Source: Nemertoderma westbladi
Lineage: Eukaryota; Xenacoelomorpha; Nemertodermatida; Nemertodermatidae
NCBI GenBank assembly: GCA_032718475.1
Contig: JAUCBJ010005898.1
Span: 1-55,937, forward strand
DNA length: 55,937 nt
Direction: 5' to 3'
Shown here one piece after another: positions 32,196 through 44,081 of the stretch. The position numbers were made by a program, and so were the translations under genes. The notes beneath the pieces were generated by a model. The model saw only the letters and a list, made by a program, of their open reading frames with translations, did no database searches and was not told where the DNA came from. Each line of letters begins with the position of its first letter. Position 1 is the stretch's first letter.

Positions 32196-33604
32196 AAGAC
32201 TATATTTAACATTATATTTATTTTCAGTTTGTGGCTACTGGCTATGATAGATATTATTAACACTAGCAACAATGTAGCACTTCAAAACCTAAAAAAAAAT
32301 ACAATAGCGCTGTTTAATTCACTTTTGCACTTTATGTCATACTGAAACGCAAAGGTTGCTCAACATTTCACAGCTTACTAAAAAAAAACGTATCAAAAAT
32401 AATGTTAATTGTATATCAACTCAACCAGAAACAAGACTTTTGCATATTTTGAATAATATCTCATTAATATATTATGTAATACTAGAAAGGCCCATAACCT
32501 TATCCGGTTACATCACCAGAATCGTCAGGTAACTTTCTTTATTGTCGGTTTTGAGGTCTGGCTTCCTTCGCAAAGTCCCTGCATGCCTGATCCACCAAAT
32601 ATACCCGTTGTTTATCTATTTCGCAGAGTTCACAATCAAACTTTGCCACCAACATCCTAGAGGATGTAATACCTCCATCCACTTCTGCCTCCCATTATTG
32701 TAGCATATTATTGCATCATGACATGCAATATCCAGTGCAGTTCGCCCAACAAAATCAGTTTAGGGGCACAGATCAGATTAGTTTAGGGGCCCAGATCAGA
32801 TCAGTTTAGGGGCCAAGGTCTATACCATATTATTAAAACTTTCGTTGTTGTTCTGCATCTTCCCATGTAAGCTTTTTTTTAGGTGTTTAGATTTGCCAAA
32901 TCCCGAAATATTGGCCGCAAAGCAACCGATATGGCCATGGTTGTTATCTCCTGCCTTATTATATTGTTATATCTCCTGTCTGACCGCTGTGGACAAAGAC
33001 CATGATGTGGTTCAGAATCAGTAGATAGTTTGTGTCAGAATACAACCCAGATTGCATTTTTCATCCGATCTAATGAATCCACATTGTTGTGAATAGCGAT
33101 AATAAACTTGTAAATTGTTGTAACTTCTAAAGTTTCTTAAACAAGCCTTTTTATTATTTTGAGCAACCTGCCCCCATTCGCTTTTGTACATGGCCCACAC
33201 ATTCCAGCTTTTCAATACTAATATGTAAGGTCTGTGTTTAGCTACAGTACTAAAATGCTACTGGTATCGCCATTGCCCAGATACTTTATGTAGAGAAGAT
33301 TGTTGTTATACGTTGTTATACAGACCAAACGATAAAATGGCAACATACAAATATAAAATGGTTTTGGCTGCAGCTACCTCCATCCCACCACTTGTACCAA
33401 GGCAAGAGCATTTACAGCTTCTGTATATTATTGTCCTTTATTTTGGCAATAGCACTACATTGCCTACTGAACCTTGTCATGGTATGGGGGTCTACAACTT
33501 TACCAGTATCCGCTACAATGGCAGACAACAGCCACTTTAGGGTACAACATATATATTTAAGATATAGCAATATCAGAGGGACCATTATTGTTGGACGCAC
33601 GCAA
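32196..33604. other. Unassigned stretch with an ankyrin-like scrap
   Basis: On the minus strand near 32720-32770 a short frame reads TDFVGRTALDIACHDA, resembling half an ankyrin repeat. It is interrupted shortly after and has no splice context, so it is at best a pseudogene scrap. A GATCAGATTAGTTTAGGGGC motif is repeated three times at 32755-32815. The remainder holds nothing I can name. Confidence 0.3.
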
Positions 33605-36160
33605 CCTACTACTTGGTTCGGCATGCTGCATTGCAGCTGCATTTTTAAGAATGCTGTGCCGGCTTGTCAACAAAATTGCACCGCCACAACTCCCTATCAC
33701 CCATGACATTTGCTAGATCATCCGCATCTTTAAAAGGCCAGTGTCCTTTAAGATGCATCTCAAGAAAGTCATGGGCTGTCCACCATGCTTATTCACTCCA
33801 TGAGGTTGCCAAAGTACAAGATTATGCACTGGCTGGTCCTCACGGCGATAGCAATGTCCTGCAAAGCGGAGGCGATTTTGTTCTAGTGTCAAGCTTGGGG
33901 GAACCAATGAGACACCTCCAATGTTATATAGTGTCTGGTTGGAGATGTGTGCATTGTACTTGACACAATGAACCCGGCGTAGCATTCTTGTGAATGTGCC
34001 ATCCAGAGATTTGGTGTCCTCAGCAGTTAGAGCCCAACATGGACTCCCGTAGAGGAGTACTGGAACTACTGCTGCTCTAAATAATCGGACCTTAAGTTTC
34101 CGATTAATTCTCGGTGACTTCCAAATCCTGGAAAGCCTATTCAAGGCTGCCCATGCCTTTCCCTTACGTATTCGAAGGTCCTCACCTGACTTCCGGATCC
34201 ATGATCCCAGGTAACAGAAGTCGTCCACATGCTCAAGCATACCATCCTTTGAGCTTATGCTCATCCGATCAGAGACTTGCTGAGGACTTTCAAAGTTAAC
34301 TGTCAGAATTTTGGTCTTTCTGGAGTTAATAAAAAGACCAACACTAGAAGCAGCATGTTCTAATGAGCTGAGGAGCCGTTGGGCTCCCTCTAATGATTCT
34401 GAGAGTACTCCTAAGTCATCAGCAAAGTTTAGATCAGTTAGGTACTTGGCAGGATTTCCTCGACTTCTGGTGCCAGTAGGTGGAGTTATCATCACCCCAT
34501 CATCATTATAATGATCTAAGGACATGCGTAGAACATAGTCAACCACAATAATGAACAAGAATGGTGCAAGTGTGTCTCCTTGGAGGATGCCCCATAACAC
34601 TTCAAATGGTTCTGTGTCACCGTCAACAGTAGACACAAATGTTGTCGAACCATCATATACTGATCTGATTGCTGCAATAATTTCATCAGGAATCCCATAT
34701 AATGAAAGTATGCTGAACATACGTGAGCGAGAGACTGAATCAAAGGTCTTGAAGAAGTCAACAAAGATAACAGCCAGATGCCTGTCTTTCTTTTTTGATA
34801 ACTCTTCAATTATCCTTCTAAGTGCCAAAATGGGCTCCATGGTCCCACGACCTTTACGGAACCCATTCTGATTTCCACGGAGCAGTCTCTCAATGGGATC
34901 CCTGATGCGATTTAATAGAATCCTATTGTATAGCTTTGCAGCAATCGAGATCAATGAGATTCCCCGAAAAGAACCATAGAGTGTTAGGTTGCCCTTCTTG
35001 GGAACTGGCACCAACTTATTTGTTTTCATTTTTTGTGGGACTCTTGTTGTTCGGTACATGTCTACTATGATGGGATAGATGAGCTTTAAACACTCAGGTA
35101 TTTTAAAGACCTCAGGGGGAACACCATCTACTCCACTGGCACGATTGGTCTTAATGCTCTTTGCAGCAGCCTTCACTTCTGCAAAGGAGATATCGCCAAT
35201 GGGAATATCTGGGAGTACAGACTCAGACACTTTTACTTCTATAAAGTTATCAGGCAATACCCTGTCATTATTGAGGAGCTTTTCAAAGTGGGCTTTCCAA
35301 CCATTGAGGCGATCGGCTGGTGATTCAGCCTTAACCTTGGTGGTTGGTTGGCTTTTCCGCCCAGTAAGCAGATTGATCTATTTCCATGCCTGGGATGATT
35401 GCCTGCTGTCGTCAGCATCATTGATGGCATCAACTTGTTGGTTTATTAGCTCCTGTAGATTAGCAGAGTACTGCCTGTTCAGGGACCTAGATGCAGCCTT
35501 AACTGCATTCTTGGCTGCTGTAGTCTGTTTGAGCCGGGACTCTTTCTGCGCCTTATGAAGGTCATTTCGGCACTTCTGAATTTTGTTGTCAGTCCAGGGG
35601 GCCCTTTTCCTGTTTCGAGGGTATACAGGAACTGTTTCTGCAGCTGCTAACTTAACTGCTTCTGTAAAGGCAGTATAGCCCTCACAGTGATCTGCCGCCT
35701 CAGAGGCAAGAGCCTCATACCTGTTGCTCAGCTGTAGTGTGAAACTGGATCTCACACTTGGCTGTTGCAACAGAGAGGACCAGTCATGCCGCGGCAAGGC
35801 AGATTTCGTTGTTCTGCTAGCACGCAGACTAAGTCTTACCTTGGCCACAATAAGGTGGTGATCACTGGAGAAGGGTCGAAGTGTAAATGCATTACAGTCT
35901 TGTATAGAGCTCCTGTATTTCCTACGAAACAGAATATGGTCTATCTGGGACTTGTGACCACTGGGTCCACTATGAGTCCATAGCTTTCCAGTTCGCTTCT
36001 TGAACTGGGTTCCAACCGAAAACAATCCATTTCCAGAGATAAAATCCTGAAGATGGACAGAATTTCGGTTAACACTATTGCTATAGACCCAGGGCGATGT
36101 AGGTGATTGATGTAGACTTGCATTAAAGTCTCCCAGGCTTGCAGTGTCCTTAAAAATTAT
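33605..36160 (-). mobile_element. RTE-like LINE copy 1
   Basis: About 2.5 kb of a non-LTR retrotransposon on the minus strand. It has a C-terminal AP-endonuclease region, a complete reverse transcriptase, a C-terminal motif and a short 3' UTR ending at CGGCATGCTG (33619) with a TAG-type tail. The 5' end is truncated within the endonuclease. Over the shared RT region it is very similar to copy 2 at 40.6-42.3 kb, so both inserted recently. It lies in the large gene 1 intron, in the same orientation as the gene. Confidence 0.88.
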
Positions 36161-36163
36161 CAT
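33713..36163 (-). pseudogene. Endonuclease-reverse transcriptase ORF, disabled
   Basis: Reading on the minus strand: endonuclease motifs LGDFNASL, WTHSGPSGHKSQIDHI and FSSDHHLIVAKVRL; then RT motifs GVDGVPPE, FRGISLIS, NGFRKGRGT, VDFFKTFDSVS (motif A), GILQGDTLAP (motif B) and FADDLG (motif C); then YLGSWI and RFAGHCYRREDQPVHN. One frame runs throughout except for a TAG at 35378-35380 between endonuclease and RT. Near 33735 a two-base insertion relative to copy 2 shifts the last residues. The order and the GDTLAP-type motif fit the RTE clade; I did not test alternatives. Confidence 0.85.
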
Positions 36164-36203
36164 TACAAAAGAACATACAGTAAATTACTATATCATAAAT
36201 TAC

Positions 36204-36228
36204 TACCGTCAACCGGGGTGAAGTGGGA
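36204..36228. repeat. pogo-like left terminal inverted repeat with TA
   Basis: Perfect reverse complement of 39319-39343, including the TA target dinucleotide. Confidence 0.95.
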
Positions 36229-39200
36229 CAAATTATATAAAATAACTCATTTTTTTATCGAATTGGATAAGGCAAACGGGACAATATTATTTATAAAGGA
36301 TTTATTAAGTATATATGCAACAGGTATTATTGAATTTTTTTGAAAATTTCGGATTTTAGTTATATTTTTTTTAATTTTCGAATGTCCCACTTCACCCCTA
36401 GTACTCGGGGTGAAGTGGGACAGTTCATAAATTGGTTAAGATATCACTGTTATTGTATAGATTCCCAGTTCTAATCTAGTCTGGGGCGAAGTGGGATAAT
36501 TTTTTATATTTTTAAAAAAATTACTGCATTCAAACTATTGAAAAAATTGGCAAAAATCTAAAAGTTTTATTTATTTCAAATAAACATTAGCATAGTTCGT
36601 ATTGTGCATTATAGCATTCAATTGCATAGGTAGGACATGTCTATCAGTTATTATATTGTTCATAGGCAGTTTCTATTGCATTAATTGTTGTGGTGTCTAT
36701 TTTATATTGACCTCGAGTTCCTACTGGTATTAACAGGTCATCATGAAATCGCCCAAGAATTGAATTCAATGGAACATCACAAATATCTCTAGTTGATGGC
36801 CAGAACCATTGTGAGGAACAATCAAGCCGACGGCGGTCCATAAAGGAAACGTTCAAATCATCTGAATTAACTTGTAACACATCTGCTAGAAACCATTCAT
36901 TATCATAAATAGCAACAACCATGTTACCCACTTGAAAGTCTCCCAATGTATAGAATTCCCTTAAAGCAATGTTACTGAATCCAGTGTATACTCGAGGATG
37001 TTTATCTGGTGGCCCATGTGCCTGTATATCAAGTTCTGGGTTGAGAGAATCACCGTCTTCTTCCCCACTTTCACTTTCATCACTATCATCTTCTCCATCT
37101 GCAGGAAAGTCCCCAAGAGAAACCGCAACTCCTGCTGGCACATTAATCTTCTTCTTCCGTTTTTTCTTTCTGGTCTCAGAGGTTGGGTGCAGATCTTTTA
37201 ATGTTTGCACAAATGCATGATCCATCACATCGACTACTGAGGTATCTGGAGAAACATAATTTGGCAACCTTGATAATACTTCTAAGGGATTAAATGGATG
37301 TATTCCACACTTTCTGAACCCGGATATCATTGTCACATTAGAAGAAATATTTTCCCCAAGAATTGGCTCAACATCACTCTCCAGTGTAGATCTACCCTCA
37401 CTATCAATCGACGCCATCACACCTTTCAACAAACCTGGAAACTTATATTTTGGAAGAGAAAGTTGTTTCTTTCCATCTTTAGCCTTAAATGACGATAAAA
37501 CTAATCACCATTTTCGTTTGAGGGGTGCGAAGAATGCAACATCAAGCGGCTGCATAAGATGGGTTGAATTTGGCAGCAGGCAAACGAACCGAATGTTATA
37601 ATTCTGACACTTCTCAATCACCTGCGGAGAAAAATGACTACTGAGATTGTCACCAATCATCAACTTCGGTTTCTCCTTTGGAAATCTTTTGAAATATGGC
37701 ATTGCTATCTTATTGAACCAATCTGTAAACGAAGCTGCATCGAACCAGCCAGATGAGGTACGATTATACCAAGCACTCGTTAATCCTCCTTCCTTCCACT
37801 GATCCCACATGCACTCAGCTTTGTACACAACATATGGCAGTAGAACCACGCCAGTAGCAGTTCCAGCCATCATTAGTGATATAGCTGTCTTAGATGAATT
37901 TATAATAACTTCAGGATACTTTGTTCCTCGTTTCACAATAACCTTCTTTCGACCCGGATCATCTGTGAGATTTGTTTCATCGTAGTTAAGCATCAGTTCA
38001 GGATCGACACCTTCCAATGATGCTTTCAGATTATCAAAGTATTTGGCTACTTCATCCGCTGTTAGACCTGAACGTGAGCGACTTATATTCTGGCCTAGTC
38101 GTTTCGATAACTCCCTATGTCTCTTCAAGAATAGGTTACCCCATTCTACACCAGGTAGATTCTTCACGATTTCCACTCCACCATTAAGAGATGTACCGGT
38201 AGTTGGTTTTTGAAATTCACGAACATTTCTTCCTGCACAATCCAGATAATTTTTCACCAGGAACCGTATGTCTAGCATTGTTAAAGGAAAGCCCCAGTTC
38301 CCACAGGTAATGATATTCTTAACTAAGACCTCTTCTTCTACAGCTGTTAAAGCAGTCTGTCCCCTGTATGATCCTGTATGATCCTGTTGTTTATTATTCA
38401 TTTTTCGCTGAAGGACTGACTTCGGAATGCCAAATTCATTTTCCAGTTTCTTGTATGCTGCTCCTGTAGCCTGCCTCGCCCTTACTGCGGCCTCAACTGA
38501 AGATGCATTATAATTTCTATTAACCCTGGTTCCCGGGACATGCTTCCATTGTCTAACCATTTCCTCAGTATGTATAAATAAACAACATAAATACGATGGG
38601 TACCAGTACAAAATATTTGTTGTCTTGCCGGTACGCTCTAAGCCTTGGTAGGCTTCTAACCATTTCTTCAGTAACTAAACTACAAAAATCCTATGGCTAC
38701 CTGTAGGCCTATATTGATTATACACCTTTGAACTGCCGGTATAAACAAAGGCCTACATAATATTTGTAGTCTTGCCGTTAGGCTTACTGTATCGTCTGAT
38801 GGTAGAAAATAAACTTTTATTTTTAAGAATATACCGGTAAGTTTTTAATGGGCCTACATACCACGACATAAAATGCTAATACGAAATACAGCAATAAATC
38901 GTTACCAGTAGTAAAATAATCAATATCCCACTCCACCCCAAAAATTATCCCACTTCACCCCAGGTGACATTTCACAGTTTTTTACAGCTTTAATATGATT
39001 TAAACCGGGATATATTAAGTTAACATCAAAACAGATTGATATATAATTTAGTGAACATATTACTTTTCAGTAAATATAAATTACTTTAGTAGGGCACATG
39101 TAATTTTTGATGCCAAAATTTTTTAACATTTTAGGTTGTCTCAAACTTTCAACTTTAAAATATGCAAATATAATTTATTATCTCTGTTATGCATCAAAAT

Positions 39201-39341
39201 AATTATGAAGATACATATCTTCATACACACTAGTCACAATTTTCACAATAAGTAATTGCATTTACATTTTATTGTCATTTTAAACAAAATATTTTTTCAT
39301 TCCACTTCACCCCTCTGATCCCACTTCACCCCGGTTGACGG
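36206..39341 (-). mobile_element. pogo/Tigger-like DNA transposon, nearly intact
   Basis: A 3.1-kb element flanked by TA (36204-36205 and 39342-39343), the target duplication of Tc1/mariner-pogo elements. The terminal inverted repeats are perfect over at least 23 bp (CCGTCAACCGGGGTGAAGTG on the left). The consensus GGGGTGAAGTGGGA recurs in both orientations just inside each end (about 36380-36425, 36480-36500 and 38930-38965), probably as transposase-binding sites. A single transposase frame occupies the interior. Confidence 0.92.
36644..38611 (-). pseudogene. pogo-type transposase with one in-frame TGA
   Basis: About 655 codons in one frame. Near the start, a psq-type helix-turn-helix region (VEAAVRARQATGAAYKKLEN through FGIPKSVLQRKM). 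In the middle, a CENP-B-like region (GVEWGNLFLKRHRELSKRL). Then a DDE_1 catalytic core with YDETN, GDNLSSH and QPLDVAFF; the last two aspartates are 35 residues apart (DD35D). The tail has a basic RKKKRKKK stretch and an acidic DDSDESESGEEDGD block. The only lesion seen is TGA at 37507-37505, directly after KRKW, in a context where CGA to TGA decay is plausible. Translation may start at the upstream ATG (38611) or at MVRQWKH. Confidence 0.88.
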
Positions 39342-39343
39342 TA
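39319..39343. repeat. pogo-like right terminal inverted repeat with TA
   Basis: TCCCACTTCACCCCGGTTGA and following bases mirror the left end exactly. Confidence 0.95.
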
Positions 39344-40639
39344 TTACTATTATATCTATTTCATTTGGATTAGTTCAAAGATGAAGTAAAAATAAATCAA
39401 ATTATAATATTATTAGTAAACAACATCAATATAACATCAAACATATAATGAACACACACATTCATGTCGCGAGCTCCAGTCACCCTTGGACAATAAAAAA
39501 AAGTTGGCCAACTTATCGCAATCGAAACAACTAAGAGACAACTGAGTTGACATGCCTCGAACGGATGAAGTGGTAGGCATTCACCAGCGGTAGCATAGTG
39601 TATAGATGATAGAAAAAATATATAAAGTATTGCGGGTCTTCAGCTGGTTATATTATATTAATTAAAGATACAATAGTATACGTGTTCGACCTACCGGTCT
39701 GCATCAGACTATGTATATACTGACAACTAACAGGAAAAGGTGGGGGATCTATATATATATAAGTTTTAATGGGGAATACCTGATAGGTGAATCCCAGAAA
39801 GGATAACGTGTATATGTAATGTAAGGTAATTGTGATAGGGAAAATACAAAGAGTTCCTTGTAAGCTGTCAATTTAAAGTACAATTATAGGGTTAAATTGG
39901 GAAAAGCTGATAGGGAAATCCCAGGAGTGGTCATGTGTCTACATACTGAATGGTATAATTGGATTAGGTAGGTTACATAGGATTATAAGGTGTCTACTTG
40001 AAGTGCATCGTTAGGTAGAATACAACATAATGACGGTAACTGTCTACATATTGATTAAGGTGATGGGTTGCTGGGGAATTTTTACAGATTAAGAAAAAGC
40101 AAGAAACATAAAACCGAAAACAAAAACAAAAAAGGAAAAATACATAAAGACCCCGGAAATTCACTATAGAGGGCACTGTGGGGCGAGCGACGAAAGTAAG
40201 CGAGCTTAGCATACAGGTACCACTAACTCAATCGGTGTGTCTGTTGCTCTGTTGTTTTGTTGTGTCCAATTTTAAACGCTAATAACTCAGCCAAATCTCG
40301 ATAAAATATATCCAAACTTGGTACATATGTAGTCTGGCAAAAGTTAAGAAATTTTCCAAGTTGAATTTGCGTGAGGTCTTCGTGCAGCATCTGTGTAACT
40401 GTCTTGCATGGTCCTGTAACTAGGACCCCCTTCGTTCTGGGATAAGGACGCCCTTGGTCCTGGATTAAGGACCCATATACTTGGCTGCAGGGGTATATGG
40501 CCTGGCCAGGCAGATGGTGATCTACCAATGGCTGGTCAGGAGTAGAGTGTTGTCATGTCCACTCTGAGTGCGCTTCACTGCGACCTGCACCTGGCAGCAG
40601 GGGTACAGGGCATGACCCAGCAGATGAGCTGCACAGCCT
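39344..40639. other. Unassigned stretch
   Basis: A degenerate motif of the form GGGAA..CTGATAGG..AATCCCAG occurs twice (about 39770-39800 and 39898-39930), and a GTCTACATA motif three times. No gene, RNA or transposon end was recognised. Confidence 0.35.
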
Positions 40640-42296
40640 ACTACTACTAGGATCGGCATGCTGCATTGCAGCTGCATTTTTAAGAATGCTGTGCCGGCTT
40701 GTCAACAAAATTGCACCGCCACAACTCCCTATCACCCATGACATTTGCTAGATCATCCGCATCTTTAAGGCCAGTGTCCTTTAAGATGCGTCTCAAGAAA
40801 GTCATGGGCTGTCCACCATGCTTATTCACTCCATGAGGCTGCCAAAGTACAAGATTATGCACTGGCTGGTCCTCACGGCGAAAGCAATGTCCTGCAAAGC
40901 GGAGGCGATTTTGTTCTAGTGTCAAGCTTGGGGGAACCAATGAAACACCTCCAATGTTATATAGTGTCTGGTTGGAGATGTGTGCATTGTACTTGACACA
41001 ATGAACCCGGCGTAGCATTCTTGTGAATGTGCCATCCAGAGATTTGGTGTCCTCAGCAGTTAGAGCCCAGCATGGACTCCCGTAGAGGAGTGCTGGAACT
41101 ACTGCTGCTCTAAATAATCGGACCTTAAGTTTCCGATTAATTCTCGGTGACTTCCAAATCCTGGAAAGCCTATTCAAGGCTGACCATGCCTTTCCCTTAC
41201 ATATTCGAAGGTCCTCACCTGACTTCCGGATCCATCATCCCAGGTAACAGAAGTCGTCCACATGCTCAAGCATACCATCCTTTGAGCTTATGCTCATCCG
41301 ATCAGAGACTTGCTGAGGACTTTCAAAGTTAACTGTCAGAATTTTGGTCTTTCTGGAGTTAATAAAAAGACCAACACTAGAAGCAGCATGTTCTAATGAG
41401 CTGAGGAGCCGTTGGGCTCCCTCTAATGATTCTGAGAGTACTCCTAAGTCATCAGCAAAGTCTAGATCAGTTAGGTACTTGGCAGGATTTCCTCGACTTC
41501 TGGAGCCAGTAGGTAGAGTTATCATCACCCCGTCATCATTATAATGATCTAAGGACATGCGTAGAACAACCACAATAATGACAATAACGAACACACAATC
41601 AACCACAATAATGAACAAGAATGGTGCAAGTGTGTCTCCTTGGAGGACGCCCCATAACACTTCAAATGGTTCTGTGTCACCGTCAACAGTAGACACAAAT
41701 GTTGTCGAACCATCGTATACTGATCTGATTGCTGCAATAATTTCATCAGGAATCCCATATAATGAAAGTATGCTGAACATACGTGAGCGAGAGACTGAAT
41801 CAAAGGCCTTGAAGAAGTCAACAAAGATAACAGCCAGATGCCTGTCTTTCTTTTTTGATAACTCTTCAATTATCCTTCTAAGTGCCAAAATGGGCTCCAT
41901 GGTCCCACGACCTTTACGGAACCCATTCTGATTTCCACGGAGCAGTCTCTCAATGGGATCCCTGATGCGATTTAATAGAATCCTATTGTATAGCTTTGCA
42001 GCAATCGAGATCAATGAGATTCCCCGAAAAGAACCATAGAGTATTAGGTTGCCCTTCTTGGGAACTGGCACCAACTTATTTGTTTTCATTTCTTGTGGGA
42101 CTCTTGTTGTTCGGTACATGTCTACTATGATGGGATAGATGAGCTTTAAACACTCAGGTATTTTAAAGACCTCAGGGGGAACACCATCTACTCCACTGGC
42201 ACGATTGGTCTTAATGCTTTTTGCAGCAGCCTTCACTTCTGCAAAGGAGATATCGCCAATGGGAATATCTGGGAGTACAGACTCTGACACTTTTAA
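40640..42296 (-). mobile_element. RTE-like LINE copy 2, 5'-truncated
   Basis: Same family and orientation as copy 1, sharing the 3' end at CGGCATGCTG (40654) with a CTA/TAG-repeat tail. The match to copy 1 stops at about 42296, so this copy lacks the endonuclease and the first part of the RT module. A 24-bp in-frame insertion near 41570 sits just before the RMSLDHY sequence. Confidence 0.88.
40680..42290 (-). pseudogene. RTE-like reverse transcriptase, truncated
   Basis: RT motifs run from SFAEVKAAAKSIKTN through VDFFKAFDSVS, GVLQGDTLAP and FADDLG to RFAGHCFRREDQPVHN, and the frame continues intact to the C-terminus (LANVMGDRELWRCNFVDKPA), which copy 1 lost by frameshift. A TGA at 41234-41232 replaces the serine codon of copy 1 in the YLGSW motif. 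There is no start codon region; it is a dead 5'-truncated copy. Confidence 0.85.
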
Positions 42297-42303
42297 TGTT
42301 GAT

Positions 42304-42331
42304 GCACATGACCCAATGGTGGGTCATGTGC
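42304..42331. other. Perfect 12-bp hairpin at LINE 5' junction
   Basis: GCACATGACCCA and TGGGTCATGTGC separated by ATGG, directly adjoining the 5' truncation point of LINE copy 2. Its function, if any, is unknown. Confidence 0.8.
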
Positions 42332-42993
42332 GTCAGAGTAGATATGGGTGATGGGCCTCATATCTGACTCCACTGCGACACCCACCCTGTGGAATGGCAA
42401 ACCAGGGTGTGGTATTTGCCCCGAGAGCTGAGAGTCCTAGTAACTGTCTTGCAGTTATAATAAATTTATTTACCCAAAAATTATTAGGCTTGGCATCAGC
42501 TGGTTGCTAAGAGACTGCAGGATATAGCAGGTGGTTTGCAATTCAGCAATACCGGTACAATCAAGGCCTACTAGAATACAGGCCATGCAGCCGACTGCTA
42601 GCTGGCTAGGCTCTAAAACTTATGGGCCGACTTTTTTTTAAACAGTGCCACTGCTACACAGTGTACATGTATACCGGTAACAGAATAAAGATTACTATTC
42701 TTTCACTCGGTAGAACTAAAATCTGTTTCTGGCATTAATTTTTATAGAATGTCAGAATGTAGGGCAGTTAGGGCCTATGGCAGTATGGTGTAACAGTGCT
42801 ACCGGCTGACCAGGTGTATGTTCCGGACTACCTATACAGCAGTACCGTTAGTAGGCCTATCAGAGTAGGCTGAGTGAGTTACTGCTGTACTGAGTCTGAG
42901 ATACGAATGGTTTTATTACCAGCAACCGGTAAATTTTATGGCTGCTCAATGTTTAGGCATACTAATAATATCAATTAGTTATTATCAATTATA

Positions 42994-43497
42994 ATGGGAA
43001 GGAAATGCTCTGTCGCTCTGTGGGTTACTGCAGAACTGGATATGTGTCCAAGAATGTTGCACCAGGTGCAAGGTGAACCAGAGGATCACATAACTGTGTA
43101 CAGCTTTCCGAAGGATGATTCAGAGCAGGATTCCTGGTTGGCTTGGTTTCCAAATCGTATTGATCCAACTAAGATTACTTGTAACATGGGGGTGTGCAGG
43201 AAACACTGGCCGGATTACATTTCACTAAAGCGGAGTGTGGGGCGCTATTTAGTCCCAGCTGTCCCACCCTCAATATTTCCAGTTGCAGCACCATCGGTGA
43301 TCCCAACTCCCCCGCCACCAGCTCGTCCAACCTCGCGCTCAAGCATAGAAGTACGAAATCCTGCTGTTGATGAGTTGTGTGCGTTTTTAACCAAAGATAA
43401 AATTACTGCACTACATTACTTTCTGAAATTCAGAAAAGATTTCCCGGAGCTCCAATGGCAACATCCCGAGATGAAGATATGGAAGAGATCGTGGTAA
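42994..43497 (+). CDS. THAP-like zinc-finger protein fragment
   Basis: 167 codons from ATG. The N-terminal ~75 residues contain Cys5, a YSFPKDD motif (36-42), Trp48 and Trp51, and a C-terminal CRKHW (Cys68-x2-His71) reminiscent of the C2CH THAP DNA-binding domain. The leading cysteine pair is atypical (Cys5 and Cys18) and the AVPTF box is absent, so the assignment is tentative. A Pro/Ser-rich linker (PTPPPPARPTSRSS) follows, and then VDELCAFLTKDKITALHYFL. The frame ends just after WQHPEM and overlaps the next frame by 43 bp; the original protein probably continued there through a frameshift or intron. Confidence 0.5.
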   Translation: MGRKCSVALWVTAELDMCPRMLHQVQGEPEDHITVYSFPKDDSEQDSWLAWFPNRIDPTKITCNMGVCRKHWPDYISLKRSVGRYLVPAVPPSIFPVAAPSVIPTPPPPARPTSRSSIEVRNPAVDELCAFLTKDKITALHYFLKFRKDFPELQWQHPEMKIWKRSW

Positions 43498-44081
43498 TGT
43501 TTAGCGAGGAGAGAAATGGACCCATTCATTATTGGTCTATATATCTTAAAGCATATAGGCCTGCTCCTGCAGAGACCGCGGTGGACAATAGTTCTACAGT
43601 GACGAAACTTTATTATGAAGTTTATAATAAACTGACTCTTGTGAAACACCCCAACTTTGCTTCTGAAGTTTCATATTGGTCCCAACTTACCAAACTCGTA
43701 AATTTCATCAAGCATTTTCAACAGAATGATAAAATTGCACATAATTTAGAATTCCTAATTCACGTGATCACAATATTAAACTCACCTAAAAATGGAAAAA
43801 TTTATTCGCGTAAAGACCTAACCACAGCATTGGAGTTCTATTCTACGTCACGATCATGCTACTCGAAAGTACCTCAACTTGTACCATTACCGTCAATCAG
43901 ATTATTGCAGAAAATTACCAGTGCATGCTCTAATCTCTTTAAACTGAGATATTTCTCTACAGGGGGGGGGGGGGGGGGGGGGGGTCACAAGTTGAGTCCG
44001 AGCCCGGAGAGACTCTTTAAACTGAGATATTTCTCTACAGGGGGGTCACAAGTTGAGTCCGAGCCCGGAGAGACTCTTTAA
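43455..44081 (+). CDS. Second frame of THAP-like element
   Basis: Overlaps the end of the zinc-finger frame in another phase. The supported part runs to about 43960: GPIHYWSIYLKAYRPAP, NNKL-like YYEVYNKLTLVKHPNF, WSQLTKLVNFIKHFQQND and PLPSIRLLQKITSACSNLF, the last resembling the PSxRTLxR motif upstream of the catalytic core in THAP/P-type transposases. Beyond that the frame runs into a poly(G) tract and a tandem repeat that are unlikely to be coding. No catalytic domain follows, so the element is non-autonomous. Confidence 0.45.
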   Translation: MATSRDEDMEEIVVMFSEERNGPIHYWSIYLKAYRPAPAETAVDNSSTVTKLYYEVYNKLTLVKHPNFASEVSYWSQLTKLVNFIKHFQQNDKIAHNLEFLIHVITILNSPKNGKIYSRKDLTTALEFYSTSRSCYSKVPQLVPLPSIRLLQKITSACSNLFKLRYFSTGGGGGGGGHKLSPSPERLFKLRYFSTGGSQVESEPGETL

